Origin: Anaeromyxobacter sp.
Lineage (GTDB): Bacteria; Myxococcota; Myxococcia; Myxococcales; Anaeromyxobacteraceae
DNA: 64,000 bases
Assembly: GCA_016718565.1 (NCBI GenBank)
Contig: JADKCZ010000002.1
Location: 682,001-746,000, forward strand
Reading direction: 5' to 3'
Positions 62,425 to 64,000 of this stretch are shown here, one piece after another (position 1 is the stretch's first letter; the number at the start of each line of letters is the position of its first letter). The translations under genes and the position numbers were made by a program. The notes beneath the pieces were generated by a model that saw only the letters and a list, made by a program, of their open reading frames with translations, did no database searches and was not told the origin of the DNA.

Positions 62425-63401
62425 ATGGCTCACGACATCAACAAGATGATCTACGTCGGCGAGATGCCCTGGCACGGGCTCGGCGTGCGGCTCCCCGCCC
62501 GCGCCAGCTACGAGGAGATCGTCCAGGCCGCCGGCTTCTACGAGGCGGTCGAGAAGGACGTCTACGTCCCGCCCTTCCGCACCCCCATCCCCGACAAGAA
62601 GGCGCTGGTCCGGGGCGACAGCGGCGAGTACCTGGCCGTCGTCGGCAAGGGCTACGAGGTGGTCCAGTTCTCCGAGGTGGCCCGCACCCTGGTCGAGGCC
62701 GCCGGCGACGTGAAGGCGGTCTTCACCACCGCCGGCACGCTCGGCCCGGTCGGCATCAAGGGCTGGCTGCTCGGCGAACTCCCCGACCCCATCAAGTGAA
62801 GGGCGACCCGTCGCCCATCAGGAAGTACGTCCTCGGCACCACCGGCCACGACGGCGTCACCGCCGTGGTCATCAAGAACGTGGCCACCCGGGTGGTCTGC
62901 GCCAACACCCTGGGCGTCGCCCTGGGCGAGCGCGGCGGGGCCACCTGGCGCATCCAGCACACCGCCAACGCCAAGCAGCGGCTCGACGAGGCCGGCCGGG
63001 CCTTCCGCCGCCTGGCCGAGTCCTACATCCGGTTCGGCGAGCTGGCCAACGTGCTGGCCACCACCCCGTTCACCGACCAGCGGCTCCTGGCCACCATCGA
63101 CCGGGTGCTGCCGGTGCCCAAGGACGACCGGGACCACGGCCGGCTGGAGGCCGAGCGCGGCAAGGTGGTCCAGCTCTTCGAGACCGCCATCGGCATCGAG
63201 CGGGTGCGCGGCACGGCCTGGGCCGCCTTCCAGGGCTGGACCGAGTACGCCGACCACCACCGCCTGGTGCGGGATACCGGCCGGGAGGACCCGCGTCGGG
63301 CCCGGCTGGCCTCCATCTGGATGGGCCGGGCGGCGGGGCTCAAGCAGGCCGCGCTGTCGGCCATCACCGAGGAGGCTGGCGCCCAGATGCTGGCCGCGTA
63401 G
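62425..63401 (+). pseudogene. DUF932 family (phage/plasmid-like TIGR03299) gene with a single-base frameshift
   Basis: The first part (MAHDINKMIYVGEMPWHGLG, GEYLAVVGKGYEVVQFSEVA) stops at TGA 62797-62799 after ELPDPIK. In the other frame the protein goes on as VKGDPSPIRKYVLGTTGHDG, NVATRVVCANTLGVALGERG and ends at 63401. One extra G after 62796 would restore AAG-GTG-AAG and a single protein of about 325 residues. This is the normal DUF932 layout. Such genes come from phages, plasmids and islands. It may be a true mutation or a sequencing error. Confidence 0.75.
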
Positions 63402-63502
63402 GCGCGACGCATGCGACGCCAGCGTCGCGTGCCCGCAAGGGTATCGGCTACCGCAGCTCCTCCGCCCCCACCTTCGGCGGGCCCGCCGGATCGGAGGAGC
63501 TC

Positions 63503-63622
63503 GTGCTCCCAGTCGCGTTGCTGTTGAACAAGTCCCTGCTCAAGAAGGTCGCGGTCGCCGTGTTGATCGCGGCGGCCGAGGTCGTCTTGTCGGGGCCGGC
63601 GAAGGGCAAGGTGAAGCGGTAG
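63503..63622 (+). CDS. 39-residue hydrophobic peptide with a strong ribosome binding site
   Basis: GGAGGAGCTC lies directly before GTG 63503. The product MLPVALLLNKSLLKKVAVAV ends SGPAKGKVKR: a Leu/Val/Ala-rich amphipathic or membrane stretch with a basic tail. It could be a small membrane peptide accompanying the DUF932 gene. No family was recognised. Confidence 0.4.
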   Translation: MLPVALLLNKSLLKKVAVAVLIAAAEVVLSGPAKGKVKR

Positions 63623-63664
63623 CCGTCGGGACGCGCAGCTCGCGCCGGTGCGCGTTCTCTTTCC

Positions 63665-64000
63665 TCAGGTCCGTGTCACGTTGATCAGGATGCGCTTGAC
63701 GCGCCTGGAGCCCAACCAGAAGAAGACCATGCAGAGCAGATAGCCAGCCAAGGCGAATAGCCACGGCGCCCAGAACCCCTCATCGAGGCGAACCAGGCGA
63801 GCGGCGCCCAGCGCGCCAACGGTTAGCGGGAGCGCAATCCAGCATGCCATGAAGACCGCTACGGCCCAGTGAAGGCGAAGCACAGCGCGGATGGCGGACC
63901 CACCTCCACGCGGCTCGACGGAGCCGACAACAACTGGGCGGAACGAGTCCCGCTGGAACTTGAGCAACGTCCAGACGATGAATCGGTTTCCACCCACCCG
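63665..64000 (-). CDS. Membrane protein, N-terminus possibly outside the window
   Basis: The frame is open from the window edge to TGA at 63665. It reads GNRFIVWTLLKFQRDSFRPV, then two membrane segments (WAVAVFMACWIALPLTVGAL and WAPWLFALAGYLLCMVFFWL) and a basic end. A GTG at 63997 could be the start, but the gene may begin beyond the window. No family was recognised. Confidence 0.55.
   Translation of the reverse strand, partial: RVGGNRFIVWTLLKFQRDSFRPVVVGSVEPRGGGSAIRAVLRLHWAVAVFMACWIALPLTVGALGAARLVRLDEGFWAPWLFALAGYLLCMVFFWLGSRRVKRILINVTRT

Overview
The window is very GC-rich DNA whose genes look like those of a delta-proteobacterial or Myxococcota-type bacterium; an Anaeromyxobacter-like organism is the best guess. 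This is inferred from the many secreted lipoproteins, c-type cytochromes, PilZ-like and MopE-like domains, HNH (DUF222-like) endonucleases and Y1-transposase remnants, not from a database match. No rRNA, tRNA or CRISPR array was recognised.

Layout. 1-3500: the tail of a GGDEF protein, then a repeat-rich stretch with three decayed fragments of Y1 (REP-associated) transposases bounded by one REP-like palindrome, around a small lipoprotein gene and a DUF2461 gene. 3.5-20.6 kb: envelope and redox genes. These include a beta-barrel protein, a triheme lipoprotein, an Hsp70 fused to a PilZ-like domain, a MopE-like lipoprotein divergent from a cytochrome P460 gene across a repeat-rich gap, MscL, several lipoproteins, a beta-helix surface protein, an AEC transporter and a cobalamin-type radical SAM enzyme. 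20.6-37.7 kb: Spy-like and other secreted proteins, a zincin lipoprotein, an M28 peptidase, a double amidohydrolase, an M3 oligopeptidase whose reading frame breaks inside a hexanucleotide repeat, and a POT peptide transporter. The peptidases and the peptide transporter suggest peptide scavenging.

38.5-43.2 kb holds the most interesting unit: six genes that overlap or abut. They encode a CX4CH lipoprotein, an outer-membrane barrel with its own CXXCH motif, a monoheme cytochrome, a HAMP/PP2C phosphatase, an Slr1658-like (kinase-like) regulator and an Slr1659-like STAS regulator. This links a haem-containing envelope conduit to a partner-switching signalling module. Convergent to it is a 1002-residue protein fusing both Nfn/Sud oxidoreductase subunits to a rubredoxin-like ribbon and a rubrerythrin-like ferritin domain. 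46.5-56.9 kb: PilZ, rhomboid, hemerythrin, aromatic amino acid hydroxylase, response regulator, DCC thiol protein, FadL-like and DUF3943 barrel proteins, a CPBP protease and an ArsR/AHSA1 pair with a clear operator.

57-64 kb looks like an accessory island. It has locally less GC-rich genes of unknown function, an HNH endonuclease gene between two related decayed segments that share a 45-bp repeat, a gene split by an in-frame amber codon, a DUF932 gene with a single-base frameshift, and two very short ORFs with good translation signals.
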